Positions 17,391-26,600 of a stretch of 64,000 nt of DNA are shown here, in pieces; the first letter of the stretch is position 1, and the number at the start of each line of letters is the position of its first letter. The notes beneath the pieces are model-generated. The model made no database searches. It was not told the DNA's origin and worked only from the letters and a program-made list of their open reading frames with translations. Both the position numbers and the translations under genes were made by a program. The stretch is from Paenibacillus endoradicis. Its GTDB lineage: Bacteria > Bacillota > Bacilli > Paenibacillales > Paenibacillaceae. The stretch spans positions 62,001 through 126,000 of the forward strand of contig NZ_JANQBB010000002.1 in assembly GCF_024721975.1 (NCBI RefSeq), written 5' to 3'.

Positions 17391-18746
17391 TTATTCTTTG
17401 TACAACTCTTTGTATTTGTCCTGCATCGCTTTTGCTACATCTTCAGCCGTAGTTTTTTGACCTCCGATAATTTCAGCGAATTTCGCTTGCATAACATCAC
17501 TCACGCCTGCAGGCCACATTTGGTTAGAGAAGTAGAATGCGTTCCCTGTTGATTGGATCTCACTTAAAGAATCTTTGAAAATATCATTTTGTAGCTCAAC
17601 ACCATTAAACACACTAATAGAAGGATTTGATGCTACCCACGCTTCAAACAGTGGTGATTCAGCATCATACAAATATTCGAATACTTGCTTAGCTACGTCA
17701 AGATTTGCTGATTTTGCATTCAATGCAAAGCCTGCCGCAGTAGAAGCAGATGCGTATATTGGTTGATTAGCATCATTACCAGGAAGAGAGAAGAAACCAC
17801 GTTCAAACTCAGCAGCACCTGATGCTGTAACTCCTGGTAGATCCCATGTACCCGTAAAGATCATTGCTGCTTTACCGTCAACAAATTGTTGAACCGCTTG
17901 TGCACTTGCCATACCTAAAGAGCTCTTAACAACATAACCTTTGTCATATAGCTCTTTGTATTGATTTATCGTTTTAATCCATTTTTCGTCTGTAAGCTCA
18001 GTTTCACCTGTTTGTAGCTTGGTATCAAATTCTGGATCTGTTGGATACACACTGTTGGCAGCAAGTTGATACATGCCAAACTGGATAACCCATGGATCCT
18101 TGTCGCCCATAACAATTGGCGTTACACCTGCTGCTTTCAGCTTTTCAGCAGCTTCTAGGAAACTATTCCAATCTTTCGGCAATTCAGATATGCCTGCTTG
18201 CTCAAACAAATCTTTATTATAGAATGTTCCAAGAATATCCATCCCTTTTGCAACCGCATAAGGCTTACCATCATAGCTCATATCGTTTTTCGCAGCTGGG
18301 CTTACACGATCCCAGAAGCTAAGATCAGAAAGATCGGCAGCATAACCTGCTTTAGCAACCTCAATTGCACCCATGTTAGCTAATTTCGGAAAAACCAAGA
18401 AAATATCTGGACCTTCACCAGCACCAAGTTTCGTCTTAACCGTTGTATAATATTGCTCATCCGGTAACTTCTGTACTTCCAATGTTACATTCGGGAACTT
18501 TTCCTTTACTAGTCTAGGTAGTGTTTCAAGTTCAAAATCCTCACCTTCAGCAGCTTTCGCACCAGATACTAGCATCGTTAACGTTACTGGATCATCAGAT
18601 GCATCATTAGGAGGCTCAGTCGTGTTACTTGGGTTGTTCGTAGCATTTGTTGAACCAGAATTCGGAGTATTAGAGGAACAAGCTCCAAGTACTAGCATCA
18701 TGGCAACTAGCATCAAAACTAACGTCTTACGATTTAGAAACTTCAT
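17391..18746 (-). CDS. Sugar ABC transporter substrate-binding lipoprotein
   Basis: A 451-residue extracellular solute-binding protein of the SBP_bac_1 / CUT1 class. The N-terminus is a lipoprotein signal with lipobox LGAC (Cys near 23), then an Asn/Ser/Thr/Pro-rich linker. The mature part shows the usual pattern LPRLVKEKFPNVTLEVQ, PDIFLVFP, a KAAMIFTGTWDLPG segment and a C-terminal AMQDKYKELYKE helix. GGGGG lies 8 bases upstream of the ATG. It is the first gene of the importer operon, 74 bp before the permease genes. It probably captures RG-I derived oligosaccharides, which is inferred from context only. Confidence 0.93.
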   Translation of the reverse strand: MKFLNRKTLVLMLVAMMLVLGACSSNTPNSGSTNATNNPSNTTEPPNDASDDPVTLTMLVSGAKAAEGEDFELETLPRLVKEKFPNVTLEVQKLPDEQYYTTVKTKLGAGEGPDIFLVFPKLANMGAIEVAKAGYAADLSDLSFWDRVSPAAKNDMSYDGKPYAVAKGMDILGTFYNKDLFEQAGISELPKDWNSFLEAAEKLKAAGVTPIVMGDKDPWVIQFGMYQLAANSVYPTDPEFDTKLQTGETELTDEKWIKTINQYKELYDKGYVVKSSLGMASAQAVQQFVDGKAAMIFTGTWDLPGVTASGAAEFERGFFSLPGNDANQPIYASASTAAGFALNAKSANLDVAKQVFEYLYDAESPLFEAWVASNPSISVFNGVELQNDIFKDSLSEIQSTGNAFYFSNQMWPAGVSDVMQAKFAEIIGGQKTTAEDVAKAMQDKYKELYKE

Positions 18747-18823
18747 GTTATTACCCCCTGTGAAATTGTCTTTGTTATCCTTACAATTTCAATTCTAAAG
18801 GGTATAAGATGAATAGATAAGCG

Positions 18824-18854
18824 CTCCATTTTTTGTCTTCATACCGCATTTTTT
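18824..18854. promoter_or_regulatory. Direct repeats before the ABC operon, candidate YesN-type site
   Basis: CTCCATTTTTT (18824) and CCGCATTTTTT (18844) are direct repeats exactly 20 bp apart, about 80-110 bp upstream of the binding-protein start. The second lies in ATACCGCATTTTTT, which also occurs upstream of the sensor-kinase gene. An AraC-type response regulator commonly binds such spaced direct repeats. Confidence 0.5.
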
Positions 18855-18864
18855 AGGGGGACTA

Positions 18865-20172
18865 TCATTGTCCGCGCTTAAGTTCCTCCTGAAGTTCTGT
18901 CAAATACTGAATGGGAGTATAATCCTCGTTCGTCACTAATAGCTGCGCGTTATCCCATGCGAGAAGTTGTGCATTTGTACTAAATCTAGCTTCGAACCAT
19001 AAAGCACCCTTCTTAGCATTGTTAATCTTCTCTTTCACAAGCTTCGTTAATGGAGGTAAATCTGAAGGTGTACTCTCTACCTGAAAGCCAGTAATCATAC
19101 CTAGATCACTCATGGCACGATCTCCATATCGCTCAAAAACAAATTTCATCCATTCTCCAACTTCAGGTGTATAGGCTGCCTTTGAAAATGAGGTGGTCAG
19201 TCCAGCATTAACGGGGTACTCATCTAATGTGCCACTACCACCTTCTACAAGTGGAATACTGAAAAAGCCAATGGCATTCTCACCAATTTGATTCTGAGCT
19301 TCGTCATTGAATGCACGAAGCTGCCAGCTCCCCATATAAAACATAGCGGTCTTTCCTTGCAGAAACGCATTTACTGAGGTTTCCATGTCAATCGTATTCA
19401 CTCTTGGTCCCAAATATCCTTTAAGTCCCATCATTTGCACGGTCTCCACTGCTTCTACAAAGCCTTCACTCGTCAATGACATTTCACCTTTATCCACTCG
19501 CTCCATAACATCTGCACCGTACATGCGAATAGCATAAGCGTTAATTAATCTAGTAATCGGCCACTTATCTTTACCAGCGACTGCAAAGGGTTGAACACCA
19601 CTAGCATATAGTCTCTCCGATGCAAGTAATAATTCGTCCCATGTTTGTGGTACTTGAATATCATATTGCTTAAAAATTTCTCTATTATACCAAAAACCTT
19701 CTATATTAAACTCAAGCGGAAGCGCATACAATCCTTTGCCATTTGCATACGATTTCAGTAACTCTATTGCAGCGGGATTAAGCTTATCTATAATGCCTAG
19801 CTCGGTAAAAGTTTTCTCCAAGTCTAGTACAGCATCGCTATGAATTAAATCTAGCAAGGGCTTCCCAGACTGATAGCTGAATAGCACGGGGAGATCATTG
19901 CTTGCCGCGAGCAACTGAACTCGTTGATTGAGATTACTTTCTGCTACGTTTTCAAATTTGAATACAACCCCTGGCGTCTCAGCCTGGTACTCGCGAGCAA
20001 GCTCACTAATTATTTTTGCACTGCCCTCATATTCCTTATTGGAACTTAGATACATGATGATATCACTGGAAGGCTGCACTAAGTTTTCCTCATCTGCCGT
20101 ATAACCGCATGATGCGAGTATTAAAATAACAATGGTTGAGAGTATAGTCCTCCATGTAAATCTACCATTCAT
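18865..20172 (-). CDS. Second substrate-binding lipoprotein, coupled to the two-component genes
   Basis: A 435-residue SBP_bac_1-type lipoprotein (ILASCGYT lipobox, Cys near 22). Typical features are ELAREYQAETPGVVFKFENV, GKTAMFYMGSWQLRAF and a C-terminal YLTELQEELKRGQ. Its ATG overlaps the response-regulator stop by 4 nt, so it belongs to the kinase-regulator operon rather than to the importer operon, which begins 118 bp later after its own candidate operator. A role as an extracellular co-sensor presenting ligand to the YesM kinase is attractive; a role as an alternative transporter binding protein is also possible. Confidence 0.85.
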   Translation of the reverse strand: MNGRFTWRTILSTIVILILASCGYTADEENLVQPSSDIIMYLSSNKEYEGSAKIISELAREYQAETPGVVFKFENVAESNLNQRVQLLAASNDLPVLFSYQSGKPLLDLIHSDAVLDLEKTFTELGIIDKLNPAAIELLKSYANGKGLYALPLEFNIEGFWYNREIFKQYDIQVPQTWDELLLASERLYASGVQPFAVAGKDKWPITRLINAYAIRMYGADVMERVDKGEMSLTSEGFVEAVETVQMMGLKGYLGPRVNTIDMETSVNAFLQGKTAMFYMGSWQLRAFNDEAQNQIGENAIGFFSIPLVEGGSGTLDEYPVNAGLTTSFSKAAYTPEVGEWMKFVFERYGDRAMSDLGMITGFQVESTPSDLPPLTKLVKEKINNAKKGALWFEARFSTNAQLLAWDNAQLLVTNEDYTPIQYLTELQEELKRGQ

Positions 20173-21647
20173 ATCCCATTCCCCTTCATTCGATATTGCC
20201 CAGGTGTCACGCCGATATACTTTTTGAATACCTCGGTAAAATGTCTTGCATGGTAATAACCTACTTGTTCACTAATCTCTTGAATCGACATACCTTCCAT
20301 TAGAAGCTCTTTTGCTCTCTTCATACGAATTTTAGTTAAGTATTTAATATAGGATAATTCCATTTGTTCCTTGAACAATAGGCTAAAGTATGTAACGTTC
20401 ATGTTAACGTGCCTTGCAACCTCCTGCTGCGATAAATCGCGACCGTAATGTTCCTCCATATAGAGAATAGCTTTTTCTACTGCCACATGTTTAGACTTTT
20501 GTCTTATCCCGACTACCCAATCGATGATCTTCTCTAACTCTTGTCTGATCCAAAGAACTGCCTCTTCTCTCGTTTTTTTATCCCGAAGTTCCTTTTGAGG
20601 CATATATCCTTGCGGAAATATTTCTGACGGATTTCCACCTGTCTCCTTGGCAGCTTCCATACACTGAAAAATAAGCTTAAGAAGCTCGATCTCGGCAACA
20701 TCTGGACCGATAACTCTCTGTTTGAAATCATCCAAATAGTTATCTAGTTTACCCATAAACTCCTGCTTATTCCCAAGCCTTAGATCAAATAGTAGTACTT
20801 CTTCCTTTTCTGACCTATTGAGCTGAACAGTATTCGGATCGCCTAGATCATCAAAGGTTACCCAGCCATGCCCCTCCAAATATCGCCCATAACGAAAAGT
20901 ATGAAGAGCTTCCTTATAGCTTTGGGAGGCTTCGCCCAATAGAGTATACGTCTTCCCAGAACCAACTAATATATCACTCAAGGCTATCAATTGTTCTTTC
21001 CATGTCTCACTCGACCAGTCAAAATGAAATAATACGATAATGTTTTCTTCACCATTTCGAATATATATAGCATAGTACGCAGGATCATCAACGAAACGAA
21101 ATTGCTCGTCGGAGCTTGCCAACACAGTAACCGCTGCGATTGATTGCGAATCTACTCCAATATCGTCCACCCATTTGCTAACGGCCGCTTCACCTTTAAT
21201 AAGCAAGTCCAATGTGATTTTCTCAATTCTCCTTTGGTTACTTTGCTTTTTCAATTCCGACATTTCCGAACGTTCATAGATATGATCTACTGCTTTTTTA
21301 ATTGCTTCACGAATTTTTTCCAATGTAATAGGTTTCTCTAAATAGTCAATGACCCCCAAACTAATCGCAGCTTTTACGTAGTCATATTCGTTATAGCCAC
21401 TAAAAACAATGCAAACTGTATTTGGACATTCTTCACGTATCTTTCGAATTAGCTCAAGCCCGTCAATTCCAGGCATCCGAATATCTGTAAGAACAATATC
21501 TGGTTTAAACTGCCTAACCGCCTCCAGCGCTGTCTTCCCGTTTTGCGCAGTTGCGACAAGTTCAACCCCACACTCCGACCATACGATGAGCTTCATTAGC
21601 CCTTTTAGTACAATATGTTCATCATCGAATAAAACTGCTTTTAGCAT
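20169..21647 (-). CDS. YesN-type AraC response regulator
   Basis: A 492-residue response regulator. Receiver domain residues 1-120 with the acidic pair DD near 8-9, phosphoacceptor D55 in DIVLTDIRMPG, and K in YLEKPITLEKI near 105. A long middle region is followed by a C-terminal AraC domain (about 385-488: RDLSQQEVARHVNMNVTYFSLLFKEQ and MSIQEISEQVGYYHARHFTEVFKK). It pairs with the YesM kinase two bases upstream. It likely activates the ABC importer and enzyme genes through the CATTTTTT direct repeats. The 4-nt overlap with the next lipoprotein gene implies translational coupling. Confidence 0.93.
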   Translation of the reverse strand: MLKAVLFDDEHIVLKGLMKLIVWSECGVELVATAQNGKTALEAVRQFKPDIVLTDIRMPGIDGLELIRKIREECPNTVCIVFSGYNEYDYVKAAISLGVIDYLEKPITLEKIREAIKKAVDHIYERSEMSELKKQSNQRRIEKITLDLLIKGEAAVSKWVDDIGVDSQSIAAVTVLASSDEQFRFVDDPAYYAIYIRNGEENIIVLFHFDWSSETWKEQLIALSDILVGSGKTYTLLGEASQSYKEALHTFRYGRYLEGHGWVTFDDLGDPNTVQLNRSEKEEVLLFDLRLGNKQEFMGKLDNYLDDFKQRVIGPDVAEIELLKLIFQCMEAAKETGGNPSEIFPQGYMPQKELRDKKTREEAVLWIRQELEKIIDWVVGIRQKSKHVAVEKAILYMEEHYGRDLSQQEVARHVNMNVTYFSLLFKEQMELSYIKYLTKIRMKRAKELLMEGMSIQEISEQVGYYHARHFTEVFKKYIGVTPGQYRMKGNGI

Positions 21648-21649
21648 AT

Positions 21650-23437
21650 TCAGTCGTCACCCTTCCTGTCCTGATGTGGAAACCGCAATTCAATGTGCGT
21701 GCCTTCATTGACTTTACTTCTAATGGTAAACTTGCTTAGTCCACCATAAAACAAACTCAATCTTTCGCGAACGTTGCTTATACCGTAGCCCTGCTCAGTT
21801 TTCTGAATGTCATCCATACCTACACCATTATCCGAAACAGTAAATATGAGATATTCTCCATCTCTTCGTCCGGTCAGATGAATTATTCCTTCGCCTTCCT
21901 TTGGTTCCAACCCATGATACATCGCATTTTCTACTAAAGGCTGAAGAAGCAGTTTCATGATTTCAAAAGACTTGATCTCTTCTTCAACGTCTTCCACATA
22001 TTGAAATCGATTATCATAACGCATGCTTTGAATAATCATATAATGTTCAATGTGTTTAAGTTCCTTAAACACGGGAATATGTTCCTTACCTTTGTTAAGA
22101 CTAAGTTTAAAACTTTCGGAAAGTGAAAGAGCCATTTGAGCAATATCTTTCTTCTCTTCTAAGAGAGCCATAAAGTAAATGGAGTCCAACGTATTATATA
22201 AAAAATGAGGCTTAATTTGCGAAAGTAGTGATCTAAGTTCGGCCTCGCGTTCCTTAAGCTGGGATTGAAGCAAACTTTCGCTCAATTGCTGATTAGTAAC
22301 TACCATTCTTTGAAAGGTTTGACCAATGACACCTACTTCGTCAGCGGCAAACGGTTCACTTATCGTTAGCGAATTCATCGGATTTCCTTTTGCCCAATCT
22401 ACAATCATTTTTTTTAACTGTAGCAAGGGTCTTGTAACCGTACCAGATACAAAATAAGAAACTAATAGAGCAATGCCAGCCATAATTGCAGCGATAAGTA
22501 AAGTCATAGCCCCAATTCGATCCGATTGACTTAACAGCGTTTTCATTTCAACGTAGTCAATAAATCTCCAGCCAGTTGTTGCATTCGTAATTTGGCTAAC
22601 AATATATTCAGCATCTTGTAGCCTATCAACAGTCTCATCTATCGACTCCCCTAATCCAATGCTAGCTGTCAACTCTGGAGAGAGATCATACACTGTAATC
22701 GGTTCTGGGCTATGAAAGGCATCCATGACAAGAAATCCATTTTGACCGCTACCTATTACCGCTTGGTCAAAAATTGACTTATTTATATTAATCACTAGCA
22801 ATCCGATCATACCTTGGCTAAGTCGATTCGGATCACGCAAAAGCTTGACGCTCGAAAAAGAATTGCTTTCTAACGACTTTTCCAGAACATTATAACCAAA
22901 AAACACTTCTTTTCCCTTTGCACGAACTGCCTCGCTATACCACTCTGTATTCACGATTTGCATTCTTGTCTCGTCAGTTCCATAATTACCTGCCTGCTCA
23001 GATCTCCCATAACAAACCGAGCGAAAATTACGATCAAATAAACATATTGATTCGATGTTTTGTGTATCGAATAAATTGGCGACAACTATATTTTGCAATT
23101 TATTTGCAGTACGAACATTAAGAAACTCTTGCTTATTACCTTCATTAGCTCCACTGGCGTATAATTCATCTCTCAGTTCTTCGCTGGAAAGAATGATTCG
23201 ATTCATATTAATAATGTTACTCATTAAGAGATCTGTTACTTCACTTGCAGTTTGTAAATAGCCTGAATTTCTTTCTATGTGATTATCAACCAACGTTTCC
23301 TTCGCAACATTAAATGATAAGTATCCAAGAATGATCAATGGCGGGAGTGACACTAGAATCATTGCGCTGAAAAATCTTCTTCTAATTCGAGATTGGCGCA
23401 GGACTCCAGAAAAACTGCGCAGTAGTCCTAACTTCAT
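21650..23437 (-). CDS. YesM-type sensor histidine kinase
   Basis: A 595-residue membrane kinase. Membrane helices lie near residues 22-45 and 290-315 around a large extracellular Cache-like domain. A HAMP domain follows (VTRPLLQLKKMI onwards), then a His_kinase block with the phosphoacceptor His in SQIKPHFLYNTLDS near 410, and a C-terminal HATPase with LLQPLVENAMYHGL (N box) and FTVSDNGVGM (G box). ATG 23437 with AAGGAAG upstream is preferred to a TTG at 23455. The extracellular domain probably senses polysaccharide fragments directly or through the lipoprotein encoded two genes later. Confidence 0.93.
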   Translation of the reverse strand: MKLGLLRSFSGVLRQSRIRRRFFSAMILVSLPPLIILGYLSFNVAKETLVDNHIERNSGYLQTASEVTDLLMSNIINMNRIILSSEELRDELYASGANEGNKQEFLNVRTANKLQNIVVANLFDTQNIESICLFDRNFRSVCYGRSEQAGNYGTDETRMQIVNTEWYSEAVRAKGKEVFFGYNVLEKSLESNSFSSVKLLRDPNRLSQGMIGLLVININKSIFDQAVIGSGQNGFLVMDAFHSPEPITVYDLSPELTASIGLGESIDETVDRLQDAEYIVSQITNATTGWRFIDYVEMKTLLSQSDRIGAMTLLIAAIMAGIALLVSYFVSGTVTRPLLQLKKMIVDWAKGNPMNSLTISEPFAADEVGVIGQTFQRMVVTNQQLSESLLQSQLKEREAELRSLLSQIKPHFLYNTLDSIYFMALLEEKKDIAQMALSLSESFKLSLNKGKEHIPVFKELKHIEHYMIIQSMRYDNRFQYVEDVEEEIKSFEIMKLLLQPLVENAMYHGLEPKEGEGIIHLTGRRDGEYLIFTVSDNGVGMDDIQKTEQGYGISNVRERLSLFYGGLSKFTIRSKVNEGTHIELRFPHQDRKGDD

Positions 23438-23467
23438 AGCAAACTTCCTTTTCAATAAGTTATCATC

Positions 23468-23528
23468 ATTATAGCAGAGGAACAGAAGTGAAGCGGTGCG
23501 GTTTTTTTTGGGTCAATACCGCATTTTT
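23468..23528 (-). promoter_or_regulatory. Promoter and candidate operator of the sensor-kinase operon
   Basis: On the minus strand TATAAT (23468-23473) lies 31 bases before the kinase start, with no good -35 box. Upstream is ATACCGCATTTTT (plus-strand 23516-23528), nearly the same as at the ABC operon, with a weaker C-x-G-x-x-TTTTT copy 20 bp away (23499). A poor -35 with direct repeats suggests activator dependence and autoregulation. Confidence 0.45.
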
Positions 23529-23540
23529 CTGTTCTCGAAT

Positions 23541-23590
23541 AAAAAAAGACCCGCTAAGTCGCAATTGTTAAAAAGCGTCACCTAGCGGGA
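23541..23590 (-). terminator. Terminator of the GH3 gene
   Basis: CCCGCTA and TAGCGGG at the outer stem plus an inner CGC/GCG pairing are followed on the minus strand by TCTTTTTTTATT, 12 bp after the GH3 stop codon. Confidence 0.85.
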
Positions 23591-23601
23591 GAAAACTCAT
23601 A

Positions 23602-26600
23602 TTATTTAGTTATTTGCTTATCGATGACTTGACGTGTACGCAAGGCAACCGTAGCTAACTCAGCTCTCGTTATCTCATCCATAGGCGCAAGCTTATTACT
23701 AGTCTTACCGTTGAAGATACCGTACTTCACCATAATCGCCATAGCTTTTCGGTCTTCTTCTGATACGTTCTGCATATCAGAGAACCCTTTAAGTAACTCA
23801 GCTATCTCAAATAGTGATAGCTCTGGCTCAATCTCTGCAAAGTCAAGCACTTGCATCAAAATTTCAGCAACTCCCTGTCTTGATATGGTTGCTTCAGCAT
23901 TAGAAGAACTAGATACCATCAAGTCGTTCTTTGCTGCTGTCCTCAATACTGCATTGTACCATTTCTGGTCATTTGCTGCTTTTTCTGGCGTTAGTCCTAG
24001 CACATTTAGCGCGACCATTAGTGTATGTGCCGTTGTTGTCTTATCTAGAGGCTTCATAGCTTTACTACTCACACCATTCATTATTAACATACTGCTCACT
24101 TGAGAAATATATTGTGCATACCAAGCATTTGCTGGAACATCAATAAAACTTCGACTGACTGAAATAGGTACGTATATGCCTGTAGTAGAGACAAGCGCAT
24201 CGATATGCGTCTGACCATTAGAATTTGTAATCTTATTGGGAACTGGTGTTAGTGTTCCATCCGCATTCAATCGAGCAAATGCTGTAATACCGGTACTGTT
24301 AGCATTAGATACCATGATTTCTGCTAACGCATATCCCTCTAAAGTATCCTCTGTAGTTATAACAACCGCATTACCAGCGATTACTACTCCTGGTAGATTC
24401 ATAGAGCTAAGTAGTTCCTGTTCTGCAGATGTGGCTGCTCTTACTTGCGCAACCGGCCATGCCGATAGTGGAGATTCTGGTTCAGGTTTTTTCGTCGGCG
24501 TCGGCGTTACCTCTGGATTAGTAATTGGTGTACCACCACCATTTGCTTTTATCGTCAGCGATAGCGTATTGCTGTCCGACACATTACCGTCAAAAGCCGC
24601 AGCCTTAGCTGTCAAAGAAATCGTGCCGCCTGAGCGGGAAGCACCTGAGAATTGTACAGTCGCCTGTAAGCCTGACTCGTTCACACTTACAGATTCAAGT
24701 GCAAGACCGCTAGTCTTTTCATCAAGCAACCAGCTGTTTAGATCAGTAGCCTCCGTACCGAAAGGAACTCTTGCGGACTGAACCACTACTTGCGGATTCA
24801 ACTGACCACTTTTAAGTTGACTGCTTGTGCTAATGGATGCAGATGTCTGGAAGGACAGACTATCCATTCGTAAATCTGCTGCCTTAAATACAACGTATAG
24901 ATCGTGAACTCCTGTTACGCTCGTATTGCTAAGATCAACAGTAACGTCCGTGTAGCCAAGCTCAGTTACTGGTACGCCTGCATTCTCAATCGTATAGGTT
25001 ACTGGCTCTGTCTCGGGAACATCTAATATAGCTAGAGGTTCGTTATCAGGTGATCCAGCGTGTAGCGTAATGATACCGCCATTGGCATCTGATGCTACAC
25101 TTGCTGTTACTTGCTTTACATCAGTCAAATCAACTTTAGGTAGAGCAGTCCATGAATCAGTGCTCTTCGAGCCTACTGCATAATAGCCACCAACAGTCTT
25201 TTTATTTTTCAGATTAATGGCTGTGCGTTCTTTGGATACCTCATAATATTTCACATTATCCGATGCAAAGGAGTGATCGAATACATTAAGTGTGCGATAA
25301 GCATCCAATATTGCAACAGCTGATCCTGTTATCACTGCGTCCTTAGATAATCGAATATCATTAGAAGAAGCTCCAACCATTAGACTATATGTGCCGCTCT
25401 CAACGATAAAATCACCCTTATTTACATCCCAAATCGCAAAATCTTGTGGATCAACCGTTAATACAACAGTCTTTGTTTCACCCGCTGCTATCTCTACCTT
25501 CTCAAATGCTACGAGCTTCTTAGATGGTGCGGACTCTCCATATGATGATTGCTCATTACTAACATATAACTGAACAACTTCAGATGTGTCCACTGTACCA
25601 TTATTGCTTACATCTACAGAAACGGTGGCAAGTTCATTGTCACTTACAGTTGCTGGGGCCTTGAGATTACTATAATTGAAGTCACTATATGACAAACCAT
25701 ATCCAAACTCATAAGTAACTGGTGCAGTCGTATACATATAGGTAAGCTTCGATTCAATCGGATCAGCATTTGTCATATCAACAGTATAACGTGGATCAAT
25801 ATTCACTCCTAATTGATGACTTGGAAAGCTTTCCGGAATGGAGTAATCACTAATTGCATCAAAAGCTGACATGTCTGCATACCATGTTGATGATAAGCGA
25901 CCAGTTGGTGCATAGTCACCATACAGCACTTGTGCCAATGCATAAGAATCGTATTGCCCACCATATGGCTGATATACAATCGCAGATACATTCGGATTGT
26001 TTTGAATATCCTCCATTACGACAGGGAAACTAGATTTAACTACGACAATCGTTTTTTTGCCTTCTGCAGCAAACGCCGTTGATACTTTATCCACTAACTC
26101 ATAGTCGTCATTCCCCATGTACAAGCTAGAGCGATCATTTCCTTCTCCAGCACTATGACGTGGAATTGCCCCTACGAAGACAATTGCATAATCATCGATA
26201 GTCGCACGTTCAACTGCATCTTCCCCTACTTCCTTTACAACAGTTTTCTCAAATTTCACAGCATCTGAGCGATCCGCGGCGTCAGCTGTGTTTCCTAGTG
26301 GAGTGGAAGGAACCGTTAACTTATGATCCACTGTTGTTACAATACGACCATTTGAGTAATACCAATCGGCAAATTCGCCACTAAAGCCTGAACGATAGCC
26401 ATTAGTTACAAAGGATACTGTGTTATCATCATTAGATTCTATTCTTAACCGAGGTGGAATCGTACTAGTAGATCCACTCATTTCAGCTAGATTCCAATCG
26501 TTATTCGTCAAGTTTAAAGGTGTCGCGTCTGTATTGCCCACTTTCAAATTGTCAACATTTGAAGCATTACCTGTAGGTGATGTAACGAAACGATCATTCG

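Noticed and set aside
15603..18746. Incomplete ABC transporter lacking an ATPase
   Set aside because: CUT1 sugar importers of Firmicutes routinely use a shared ATPase encoded elsewhere, so this is not a defect.
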